This document shows, one piece after another, positions 1 to 6,099 of a DNA stretch of 12,524 bases. Where the stretch lies: NCBI GenBank assembly GCA_029881015.1, contig JAOUNK010000058.1, forward strand, positions 1-12,524, read 5' to 3'. Position 1 is the stretch's first letter; each line of letters opens with the position of its first letter. The notes beneath the pieces are model-generated. The model had not been told where the DNA came from. It saw nothing but the letters and a program-made list of their open reading frames with translations, and made no database searches. This DNA is from Gammaproteobacteria bacterium. Lineage in GTDB: Bacteria > Pseudomonadota > Gammaproteobacteria > Steroidobacterales > Woeseiaceae. A program made the position numbers and the translations under genes.

Positions 1-391
1 ACGCCTGTTGCTGCGCGTCTCCGACATCATGCGAACGGGCGACCGCGTCCCGGCCGTGGGCGCCGACGTGACGCTGCGGGATGCCCTGCTCGAGATGACG
101 GACAAGGGCCTCGGCATGACCGCGATTGTCGACGACAAGAATGCGGTTCTCGGTATCTACACAGATGGCGACCTGCGGCGCACGCTCGATACGGGCGCCG
201 ATATCCGGACCACGACCATCCGCGAAGTGATGCACACCGACTGCAAGACAACGTCCGCCGACGTACTCGCCGCCGAAGCGCTGCACCTCCTGGAGGAGAA
301 CAAGATTACCTCGCTACTGGTCGCCGATGAAAGCGGCACCCTCGTCGGCGCGTTGAACATTCACGATCTGTTTCGTGAGGGTCTGATGTGA
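1..391 (+). CDS. kdsD: Arabinose-5-phosphate isomerase, C-terminal CBS-domain part (5' end outside window)
   Basis: KdsD converts D-ribulose 5-phosphate to D-arabinose 5-phosphate, the first step of Kdo synthesis for lipopolysaccharide. Only the last 129 residues are present, in the frame that begins at base 2. They cover the tandem CBS domains; the catalytic SIS domain lies upstream of the window. The junction reads RLLLRVSDIMRTGD, close to the same stretch of E. coli KdsD as I recall it, and the end (NIHDLFREGLM) matches the family's HDLLRAG-type ending. Two CBS repeats are visible, each with a GxYTDGDLRR- or GALNIHDLFR-like close. The stop codon overlaps the kdsC GTG start by four bases (388-391), so the two genes are probably translationally coupled. 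The identification is firm because kdsC and the lpt genes follow in the usual order. Confidence 0.93.
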   Translation, partial: RLLLRVSDIMRTGDRVPAVGADVTLRDALLEMTDKGLGMTAIVDDKNAVLGIYTDGDLRRTLDTGADIRTTTIREVMHTDCKTTSADVLAAEALHLLEENKITSLLVADESGTLVGALNIHDLFREGLM

Positions 392-891
392 GCCGCGGTC
401 TCAACAATCTTTCCAGGATTCGCCTCATCGCGTTCGATGTCGACGGCGTGTTCACCGATGGCCGCTTTTACCTGTCCGACGACGGCGTGGAAACCAAGGC
501 CTTCCACACGCAGGACGGCTACGGTGTACGCAGGCTGCTAGACAGCGGTATCGGCGTTGCCGTCATCAGTGGCCGCAACTCGGGCGCCGTCCAGCGTCGT
601 ATGGCTGAACTCGGCGTTTCGCATGTCATCCTCGGCTGCAAGGACAAAGTCGCCGCGATGGACGCGCTGGCCTCGACGCTGGGTATATCGATCGACGAGT
701 GCGCCTATGTCGGCGACGACCTTCCCGACTTGCCGCTGCTTGAACAGGTCGGCCTGTCCGTCGCCGTTGCCAACGCGGTGCCAGCGCTCAAGGAGCGCTG
801 CGACTACGTCACGACCCGGCAAGGAGGCTTCGGCGCGGTCCGCGAAATCTGCGATTTGCTGGTGGCGTCGGGCGACGCCGGTAGCGGATGA
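388..891 (+). CDS. kdsC: 3-deoxy-D-manno-octulosonate 8-phosphate phosphatase (HAD superfamily)
   Basis: KdsC removes the phosphate from Kdo 8-phosphate in the cytoplasm to give Kdo for LPS core synthesis. The protein has 167 residues, slightly shorter than the E. coli enzyme (about 188), and lacks a cap domain, as expected for this tetrameric HAD subfamily. HAD motif I is DVDGVFTDG, with the nucleophile Asp17 and the acid/base Asp19. Motif II is ISGRNS (60-65), the motif III lysine is probably Lys87 (CKDK), and motif IV is GDDLPD (109-114). The start is GTG at 388: GAGGG at 377-381 is well spaced from it, and the ATG at 386 is in the kdsD frame. The gene overlaps kdsD by four bases and lptC by four (888-891). 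Confidence 0.96.
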   Translation: MSRGLNNLSRIRLIAFDVDGVFTDGRFYLSDDGVETKAFHTQDGYGVRRLLDSGIGVAVISGRNSGAVQRRMAELGVSHVILGCKDKVAAMDALASTLGISIDECAYVGDDLPDLPLLEQVGLSVAVANAVPALKERCDYVTTRQGGFGAVREICDLLVASGDAGSG

Positions 892-1445
892 GCCCGCGCT
901 CCATCACCCTGCTTGTCGTGCTGACTGCCGCTGCCCTCGGCAGCTGGTATGTCGCACGCAACAATCCTTCTGCCGAGGTCGATGAACGCCCTTACGATAC
1001 CGCTCATCGCGGCTACTACCTCAAATCGGCCCGCATCCTCGGTACCGGTGAGGACGGCCTCCTGCTGTACGAAATCGAGGCGGACCGTGCGGAGCAGGAA
1101 GCCGCAGACAGAATCGAATTCACCAAGGTCCGAATTCGCTACTCGCCCACGGCCGATGTGCCCTGGGTCGTTTATGCCGACGAAGCGACATTGCGAGAAG
1201 GCAGCCCACGTATCGCGCTCCGTGGACATGTCCGCGCACTGGGTAGCGGCGGCGCCAACGGTGACGAAACCGAGATTCGCACCCAGTACCTCGAGTTCGA
1301 TCCCGAGCGCTTTGTCGTCGAGACCGACGAGCGTGTGCAGATCCGCGTTGGCGCACGCAGCCTTACGGCGACGGGCATGCTAGCATCTCTGAACGACAAC
1401 ACGGTCGAACTGAAGTCCAATGTCCGAGGCAAAATAGTCCCCTAG
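888..1445 (+). CDS. lptC: LPS export ABC transporter periplasmic protein LptC
   Basis: LptC is the bitopic inner-membrane protein that receives LPS from LptB2FG and hands it to LptA. The 185-residue product has one N-terminal membrane segment (about residues 5-21, SITLLVVLTAAALGSWYV) with almost no cytoplasmic tail. The rest is a periplasmic, beta-rich domain of the LptA/LptC fold, with family-like stretches such as YYLKSARI near residue 43 and a C-terminal LTATGMLASLNDNTVEL segment. The length fits the family (E. coli about 191). The ATG overlaps the kdsC stop as ATGA, and lptA begins one base after the stop. Sequence conservation in this family is low, so the call rests on the fold-like pattern, the membrane anchor and the position between kdsC and lptA. 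Confidence 0.93.
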   Translation: MSPRSITLLVVLTAAALGSWYVARNNPSAEVDERPYDTAHRGYYLKSARILGTGEDGLLLYEIEADRAEQEAADRIEFTKVRIRYSPTADVPWVVYADEATLREGSPRIALRGHVRALGSGGANGDETEIRTQYLEFDPERFVVETDERVQIRVGARSLTATGMLASLNDNTVELKSNVRGKIVP

Positions 1446-1446
1446 G

Positions 1447-2082
1447 ATGAACGCAAGATTACGTAAAACCCCTGCCTGCCTGTGCGCTCTCACCCTGCTG
1501 TCAGCGCCGCTGTTCGCGACCGCACAGGTCAATGATCTCGACATGCGCCTGCCGATGGACATCAACGCCGACAACACCTCGATTGACGGCAAGAACTCGA
1601 TGATTATCTTCAGCGGCCTCACGCTGACCCAGGGCGACGTCAGCATTCAGGCTGACGAGGGCCGAGCCACCCGCATGGAACTCGAGGATGCGTCCTGGCG
1701 CTTTACCGGCAATGTCATCATCAACATCGGCGCCGGCCGCATACAGTGTGACAGTGCTGAGCTGCTGTTCGACGACTTTCGCCTCAAGCAGGCGATCGTG
1801 ACAGGGAGCCCGGCTTTGTATGACCTGCAGCGCCCGGGAACAGACGAGATTACGCACGCCGAAGCAGGTCGCCTCAACTACGATGTCGACGCCGGCGTGA
1901 TCGAGTTCTCGGAACAGGCGGTCATTACCGAGGGCGGCAACCAGATCTCATCCAGCCTGCTCGTTTACAACATCCTGGAGCAGCGTATCAATGCCGACTC
2001 GTCGGGTGAGGCAGACGACCGTGTGCGGATCACGTACACGCCGGCAAACGGTATCGAGAAGCCTGAAGACGAGAATCAATGA
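1447..2082 (+). CDS. lptA: LPS transport periplasmic protein LptA (OstA-like)
   Basis: LptA forms the periplasmic bridge that carries LPS from LptC to LptD at the outer membrane. The 211-residue precursor starts with a Sec signal peptide: a basic N-terminus (NARLRK), a hydrophobic core (residues 10-22), and a likely cleavage site after ATA at residue 26. The mature part shows repeats of the OstA/beta-jellyroll type: MDINADNTSIDGK, ITLTQGDVSIQADEGRATR-like strands, and a later repeat around TDEITHAEAGRLNYD. The length is a little above E. coli LptA (185), and the C-terminus is acidic. The gene is one base after lptC and overlaps lptB by ATGA at 2079-2082. No convincing Shine-Dalgarno lies at the right distance, so coupling to lptC is likely. 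Confidence 0.95.
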   Translation: MNARLRKTPACLCALTLLSAPLFATAQVNDLDMRLPMDINADNTSIDGKNSMIIFSGLTLTQGDVSIQADEGRATRMELEDASWRFTGNVIINIGAGRIQCDSAELLFDDFRLKQAIVTGSPALYDLQRPGTDEITHAEAGRLNYDVDAGVIEFSEQAVITEGGNQISSSLLVYNILEQRINADSSGEADDRVRITYTPANGIEKPEDENQ

Positions 2083-2804
2083 GCATTCTCAGCGTCCAGG
2101 ATATATCCAAGAGCTATAAGCTCCGCAAGGTCGTCAAGGGACTCTCCCTCGAAATTAAAAGTGGCGAAGTTGTCGGGCTGCTCGGCCCGAATGGCGCCGG
2201 CAAGACCACCGCGTTCTACATGATTGTGGGACTCATCGCCGCGGACGGCGGCAACATATTCCTCGATGGCAAGGACCTGACCGCATTGCCGATGCATCGC
2301 CGCGCCAAGCTCGGTGTCGGCTACCTGCCACAGGAGGCTTCGATCTTCCGCAAGCTGACCGTGGAACAGAACATCCTGGCAATTCTTGAAAACCGGGACG
2401 ACCTGGATCGGGCCGGTCGCGAGAAGGAACTCGAGAACCTGCTGGATGAATTGCACGTCGGTCACGTCCGGACAAGCCTCGGGATCAGCCTGTCGGGCGG
2501 CGAGCGGCGTCGCGTGGAAATCGCGCGCGCACTGGCGGCCGACCCGCTGTTCGTACTGCTCGATGAGCCTTTCGCCGGCGTCGACCCGATTTCGGTGCTC
2601 GACATCCAGCGCATAATCCGGCACCTGAGTGAGCGCGGTATCGGCGTCCTGATCACCGACCACAACGTTCGTGAGACGCTGGGCATCTGCGGGCGCGCCT
2701 ATATACTCAGCGACGGGAGCCTTATTGCCGCCGGGTCGCCCGAAGACATCCTGGAGAATCAGCACGTTCGAGAAGTGTATCTCGGACAGGAGTTCAAGCT
2801 CTGA
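2079..2804 (+). CDS. lptB: LPS export ABC transporter ATP-binding protein LptB
   Basis: LptB is the cytoplasmic ATPase of the LptB2FG transporter that extracts LPS from the inner membrane. The 241-residue product matches the family length. All ABC ATPase motifs are intact: Walker A GPNGAGKTT (36-44), Q-loop Gln85 in YLPQEASIF, signature LSGGERRR (138-145), Walker B FVLLDE with Glu163 as catalytic base, D-loop after it, and switch His195 in TDHN. The PQEASIFRKLTV and EPFAGVDPISV stretches are characteristic of LptB rather than of other ABC ATPases. lptF and lptG are not in this window, as is usual, since they normally sit elsewhere. The ATG overlaps the lptA stop by four bases. Confidence 0.98.
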   Translation: MSILSVQDISKSYKLRKVVKGLSLEIKSGEVVGLLGPNGAGKTTAFYMIVGLIAADGGNIFLDGKDLTALPMHRRAKLGVGYLPQEASIFRKLTVEQNILAILENRDDLDRAGREKELENLLDELHVGHVRTSLGISLSGGERRRVEIARALAADPLFVLLDEPFAGVDPISVLDIQRIIRHLSERGIGVLITDHNVRETLGICGRAYILSDGSLIAAGSPEDILENQHVREVYLGQEFKL

Positions 2805-2866
2805 GGCAAACTGTGCATATTCGCCCCTTGTACCTGCGCATTACGCCCACAGAGTAATGGACAAGC

Positions 2867-4261
2867 ATGCTTAAACCTTCGCTGCAGCTAAAACTCGGTC
2901 AGACGCTGACCATGACGCCGCAATTGCAGCAGGCCATCCGCTTGCTGCAGCTCCCCGTCCTTGATCTCAATGCCCAGATCCAGGAAGCCCTGGAAGAAAA
3001 CATCATGCTCGAGATGGAGGACCTGCCGGACGTCCCGAGCACGTCGGCCGATACCACGGCCGAGGTCGAGACGATCAAGGCAGACGAGCTCTGGGAAGCC
3101 CGTTCGAATGAACGTATCCAGGACGGCGGCTGGAACGGCGAAGGCAGGCCCGTGGGCGAGTTCGCAGACGAGTCCGGCCAGTCGCTGCGCGAACATCTGC
3201 TGTGGCAGCTCGAGATGGAGCATTTTACGCCACGCGAGGTCGTCATCGGCGAGGCGATTGTCGATTCCATCAATGACGACGGCTACCTCAAGGCCAGTAT
3301 CGAAGACATTCTCGCGAGCCTCGACGAAGAGCCGGCGGCCACGGAGCGCGAAGTCGAGAAGACCCTCGTCAAGATCCAACGGCTCGATCCGATGGGCGTC
3401 GGGGCGCGCGATCTCTCCGAGTGTATCGTTCTGCAGCTCAGTCAGCTCGACTGGAATACGCCAGGCTTGCAGCTCGCTATCGAAATTGCGGGCGCTCATC
3501 TCGACCTCGTCGCAACACGCGACTATGGCGAACTGCGGCGCAGCCTGCGCACCAGCGAGGACGATCTGCACGCCGCGCTGGCCCTGATTCGCGGCTGCAA
3601 CCCGCGGCCGGGCAATGCAGTCAGCCCTGCTGCCGCCGAATACGTCATCCCGGATGTCTTTGTCCGCAAGATTGACGATCACTGGCAGGTTGAGATCAGT
3701 CCGACCGGCGTACCGCGACTGTCGGTCAACCAGGCGTATGCCAAGCTGTTGCGCGGCAGCGGCGAGCACGCTGTGCTCAAGTCTCAGCTCCAGGAGGCGC
3801 GCTGGCTGGTCCGGAGCCTCGAGATCCGCAACGAAACACTGCTCAAGGTCGCGACCAGCATCGTCACACGCCAGACCGAGTTTCTCGATCACGGTGACGA
3901 GGCCATGAGGCCCATGGTGCTGCGCGACATCGCCGACGAGATCGGCATGCACGAATCCACGATTTCACGAGTGACGACCAACAAGTACATGCACACGCCA
4001 CGCGGCGTATTCGAATTCAAGTATTTCTTCTCGTCACACCTGTCCTCTGATAGCGGCGAAGACCAGTCCTCGACCTCGGTTCGCGCGAAAATCCGCAAAC
4101 TCATCGGCGGCGAGAACCCGGCCAAACCGCTCAGCGACAGCAAGATCACGAACTTACTGAAAGAGGAAGGTATTTCTGTTGCCAGAAGGACGGTCGCGAA
4201 GTACCGTGAAGCTATGAATATACCGTCGTCCAGTGAACGCAGGATCCGCGAGGCGCGGTGA
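2867..4261 (+). CDS. rpoN: RNA polymerase sigma-54 factor
   Basis: RpoN directs RNA polymerase to -24/-12 promoters and needs an AAA+ activator to open them. The 464-residue protein is complete. Region I is glutamine- and leucine-rich (residues 1-50, LGQTLTMTPQLQQAIRLLQL) and is followed by an acidic linker (about 51-105). The core-binding domain spans about 105-300, including the family stretch LDPMGVGARDL (173-183). The helix-turn-helix is near 352-373 (RDIADEIGMHESTISRVT), and the RpoN box ARRTVAKYR at 439-447 is intact. The ATG at 2867 has only a weak AGAG at 2851-2854 upstream, but it begins the conserved MLKPSLQLKLGQ start. The 62-base gap after lptB shows no clear terminator, so read-through from the lpt genes is plausible. 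Confidence 0.98.
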   Translation: MLKPSLQLKLGQTLTMTPQLQQAIRLLQLPVLDLNAQIQEALEENIMLEMEDLPDVPSTSADTTAEVETIKADELWEARSNERIQDGGWNGEGRPVGEFADESGQSLREHLLWQLEMEHFTPREVVIGEAIVDSINDDGYLKASIEDILASLDEEPAATEREVEKTLVKIQRLDPMGVGARDLSECIVLQLSQLDWNTPGLQLAIEIAGAHLDLVATRDYGELRRSLRTSEDDLHAALALIRGCNPRPGNAVSPAAAEYVIPDVFVRKIDDHWQVEISPTGVPRLSVNQAYAKLLRGSGEHAVLKSQLQEARWLVRSLEIRNETLLKVATSIVTRQTEFLDHGDEAMRPMVLRDIADEIGMHESTISRVTTNKYMHTPRGVFEFKYFFSSHLSSDSGEDQSSTSVRAKIRKLIGGENPAKPLSDSKITNLLKEEGISVARRTVAKYREAMNIPSSSERRIREAR

Positions 4262-4301
4262 ACAATAGGTACGAAACACGTATGAAGGAGGACCAACGGA
4301 C

Positions 4302-4310
4302 TGTTATCCT
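4302..4310 (+). promoter_or_regulatory. Candidate extended -10 promoter element upstream of hpf
   Basis: TGTTATCCT reads as a TGn extension plus the hexamer TATCCT (consensus TATAAT, 4/6). It would place the start of transcription near 4317, giving a leader of about 30 bases before the hpf ATG. No good -35 hexamer is seen 16-18 bases upstream, which is common for extended -10 promoters. No sigma-54 -24/-12 pattern was found in this gap. This is a motif match only. Confidence 0.35.
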
Positions 4311-4335
4311 GAACCCGCAGGTAAATCAAGAATAT

Positions 4336-4340
4336 GGGAG
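4336..4340 (+). promoter_or_regulatory. Ribosome binding site of hpf
   Basis: GGGAG lies six bases before the ATG at 4347, which is good spacing. It fixes the hpf start and marks hpf as one of the few genes here with its own clear translation signal. Confidence 0.7.
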
Positions 4341-4346
4341 ACCATT

Positions 4347-4667
4347 ATGCAATTGAATGTTTCAGGCCATCATGTCGAGGTAACTGAATCAATGAGAGAG
4401 TATGTCGGCGCCAAAGTAGACAAGATCGGCCGACATTTTGACATCGTGTCTGACGTCCAATGTATCCTGACTGTCGAGAAGCTCCAGCACAAAGCCGAAG
4501 CGACTGCCAGCGTCAATGGCGGTACTATCTACTGCGACCACACCGAAGAAGATATGTATGCTGCGATCGACGGCCTGGTCGACAAACTGGAACGGCGAGT
4601 TCGTAAGTACAAGGAAAAACTCGTCGATCACCACGCAAGAGATAAACACAAAGAACGATACGCCTGA
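4347..4667 (+). CDS. hpf: Short ribosome hibernation promoting factor (HPF)
   Basis: HPF binds the decoding region of the 30S subunit and, in its short form, promotes 100S ribosome dimers in stationary phase. The product has 106 residues, so it is the short gammaproteobacterial type without the long C-terminal dimerisation domain. It begins MQLNVSGHHVEVTESMREYV and contains the family blocks VEKLQHKAEA, ASVNGG and EEDMYAAIDGLVDKLERRV. The lysine- and arginine-rich tail fits rRNA binding. Position directly after rpoN is the classic arrangement. Its own GGGAG and a possible extended -10 upstream suggest expression independent of rpoN. Confidence 0.97.
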   Translation: MQLNVSGHHVEVTESMREYVGAKVDKIGRHFDIVSDVQCILTVEKLQHKAEATASVNGGTIYCDHTEEDMYAAIDGLVDKLERRVRKYKEKLVDHHARDKHKERYA

Positions 4668-4673
4668 GCAATC

Positions 4674-4711
4674 GATCCCGGCGCGATCCGCCAGGATCGC
4701 GCCGGTTGATC
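4674..4711 (+). promoter_or_regulatory. Strong RNA hairpin between hpf and ptsN
   Basis: A perfect 12-base inverted repeat (4678-4689 with 4694-4705) encloses a GCCA tetraloop. After a two-base TT bulge (4706-4707) the stem continues with four more pairs, GATC 4674-4677 with GATC 4708-4711. The hairpin begins six bases after the hpf stop and ends 20 bases before the ptsN ATG. No run of T follows, so it does not look like a standard intrinsic terminator. It could be an mRNA-stabilising or processing hairpin, an attenuator, or a copy of a dispersed REP-like element. The structure is seen directly; its role is inferred. Confidence 0.7.
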
Positions 4712-4731
4712 CCAGGTACATCCCTACCCCT

Positions 4732-5211
4732 ATGTCCCTACAAGATTTCATCAAGCCGGACGGCGTGCTGTGTAACGCAAATGCGCGCAGCAAGAAGCAT
4801 TGCCTCGAGATACTCAGCGAACTGCTGGTCCGCAATCTCCCCGATATCGCAAGCGACGATATTTTCGAGTGCCTGATCAGCCGTGAGCGGCTCGGCTGCA
4901 CGGGCCTGGATAGGGGCGCTGCATTTCCACACTGCCGTATCGAAGGCATTGACGAGAGCGTGGCCGTGCTCATCAAGCTATCGGAGCCCGTCGATTTCGA
5001 ATCCCCTGACGGGGAACCTGTCGATATCGTTGTTGGCATGATCGTGCCGGAGGACGTCAACGACCAGCACCGGGACGAGGTGAAGCTGGTTGCCCAGGTA
5101 CTTGCCGATGAGGGACTCCGTGCCAGGCTGCGCGAAATGAACAGCAGCAAGGATCTCTATAACGCGCTGGTCAACGGCGCCGCGATGACATGCCAGGCGA
5201 ACTGCGCCTGA
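4732..5211 (+). CDS. ptsN: Nitrogen-PTS enzyme IIA protein (EIIA-Ntr)
   Basis: PtsN is the terminal phosphoacceptor of the regulatory nitrogen PTS (EI-Ntr to NPr to EIIA-Ntr). In other bacteria it controls potassium uptake, envelope stress and nitrogen or carbon signalling. The 159-residue product is one PTS EIIA type-2 domain. The phosphorylated histidine is most likely His67 in AAFPHCR. Other family blocks are RSKKHCLEILSELL, FECLISRERLGCTG and VDIVVGMIVPED. The frame is open far upstream, but the homologous region begins just after the ATG at 4732 (MSLQDFIKPD), so that start is chosen; its Shine-Dalgarno is weak. The usual GNGIAIPH active-site stretch is changed to DRGAAFPH here. The gene overlaps rapZ by 22 bases. 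Confidence 0.94.
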   Translation: MSLQDFIKPDGVLCNANARSKKHCLEILSELLVRNLPDIASDDIFECLISRERLGCTGLDRGAAFPHCRIEGIDESVAVLIKLSEPVDFESPDGEPVDIVVGMIVPEDVNDQHRDEVKLVAQVLADEGLRARLREMNSSKDLYNALVNGAAMTCQANCA

Positions 5212-6080
5212 TCATCGTTAGCGGGCTGTCGGGTTCCGGCAAGTCCGTTGCACTGCATGTCCTCGAAGACCTCGGTTACTACTGCATAGACAATCTGCCC
5301 GTTGGCCTGTTGCGCGCCGCTGTGGCTGAGGTGCGCCGGCAGAACGGTGTCGCGCCCCGGCACCTTGCGGTCGGCGTGGACGCCAGGAATACTGCCGCCA
5401 ATCTCGCCGCACTGCCGGACCTGCTGCGAGACCTGCGCGAGCAGAATGTATCGACCGACGTCATCTTTCTGCATGCCAGCGACGAGATCCTGCTACAACG
5501 CTACGGCGAAAGCCGGCGACGCCATCCGCTAGCCGCACAAGGCACGCAATTGCGCGCCGCGATTGCTTCCGAGCGCGCGGTACTGGCCGAGGTCCAGCAA
5601 TCCGCGGGCCTGGTCATCGATACATCACAGACCAGCATCTACGAACTGGCCGACTCTATTCGTTCGCGGGTCGATTGCCGCGAGTCACAGGCATTGTCGG
5701 TGCTCATCGAAAGTTTTGGATTCAAGTACGGCATTCCTGCCGATGCCGATTTCGTTTTCGACCTGCGCAGCCTGCCCAACCCTTACTGGACCGTGAAATT
5801 GCGCGGCCTGACCGGCCTCGATGACGAAGTACGCAGGTTCCTGGACGACCAGGAAAAATTCACGGCGATGTTCGACGACATCTGCGGATTCCTGGGGCGC
5901 TGGATGCCGCATTACCGGGACGCCAATCGCGGCTACCTCACCGTGGCCATAGGCTGCACCGGCGGCCAGCATCGCTCCGTCTACATGACCGAGAAGCTCG
6001 CTGCGGCGCTGCGGCAAATCCACGACCCGATCCTCGTGCGCCACAACAGCCTGCCGGAGCATCGTCTCAGTCCGGACTAA
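5190..6080 (+). CDS. rapZ: RapZ-family nucleotide-binding protein
   Basis: In E. coli, RapZ senses glucosamine 6-phosphate and delivers the small RNA GlmZ to RNase E, controlling GlmS. This 296-residue protein has the Walker A motif GLSGSGKS (12-19) and then the RapZ pattern LEDLGYYCIDNLP. The metabolite-sensing C-terminal domain shows SFGFKYGIP, FDLRSLPNP and GCTGGQHRS (255-263). The extreme C-terminus differs from E. coli: the residues aligned with the basic GlmZ-binding set are Asp279, Glu290, His291 and Arg292. The start at 5190 lies inside ptsN and gives the conserved LIIVSGLSGSGKS beginning; no clear Shine-Dalgarno is visible. A six-pair inverted repeat (5194-5199 with 5205-5210) covers the start region. 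Confidence 0.95.
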   Translation: MPGELRLIIVSGLSGSGKSVALHVLEDLGYYCIDNLPVGLLRAAVAEVRRQNGVAPRHLAVGVDARNTAANLAALPDLLRDLREQNVSTDVIFLHASDEILLQRYGESRRRHPLAAQGTQLRAAIASERAVLAEVQQSAGLVIDTSQTSIYELADSIRSRVDCRESQALSVLIESFGFKYGIPADADFVFDLRSLPNPYWTVKLRGLTGLDDEVRRFLDDQEKFTAMFDDICGFLGRWMPHYRDANRGYLTVAIGCTGGQHRSVYMTEKLAAALRQIHDPILVRHNSLPEHRLSPD

Positions 6081-6082
6081 GC

Positions 6083-6091
6083 TGCTAAACT
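6083..6091 (+). promoter_or_regulatory. Candidate extended -10 promoter for a leaderless mgtE transcript
   Basis: TGCTAAACT combines a TGn extension with TAAACT (4/6 to TATAAT). It ends eight bases before the mgtE ATG at 6100, so transcription would begin at or within two bases of the start codon. There is no Shine-Dalgarno between rapZ and mgtE, which fits a leaderless mRNA. No good -35 was found. This is inferred from spacing and motif only. Confidence 0.4.
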
Positions 6092-6099
6092 CCGCGTCC

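Noticed and set aside
2076..2765. 229-codon open frame antisense to lptB
   Set aside because: It lies wholly over a firmly identified ABC ATPase gene and its product resembles no family I know.
2805..2866. Promoter or terminator between lptB and rpoN
   Set aside because: I see no clear -35/-10 pair, sigma-54 motif or hairpin with T-run in this 62-base gap.
2897..2911. Inverted repeat GGTCAG-ACG-CTGACC
   Set aside because: It is short, lies within the conserved start of rpoN, and the codons explain it.
2888..3952. Long open frame (354 codons) antisense to rpoN
   Set aside because: It mirrors the codon bias of rpoN in GC-rich DNA, has no recognisable domain, and rpoN is certain on the other strand.
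4516..4731. In-frame upstream extension of ptsN by 72 codons through hpf
   Set aside because: The extension overlaps hpf and the hairpin, shows no PtsN-like sequence, and the homologous region begins just after ATG 4732.
6081..6099. Magnesium riboswitch upstream of mgtE
   Set aside because: Only 19 bases separate rapZ and mgtE, too few for an M-box or similar element.
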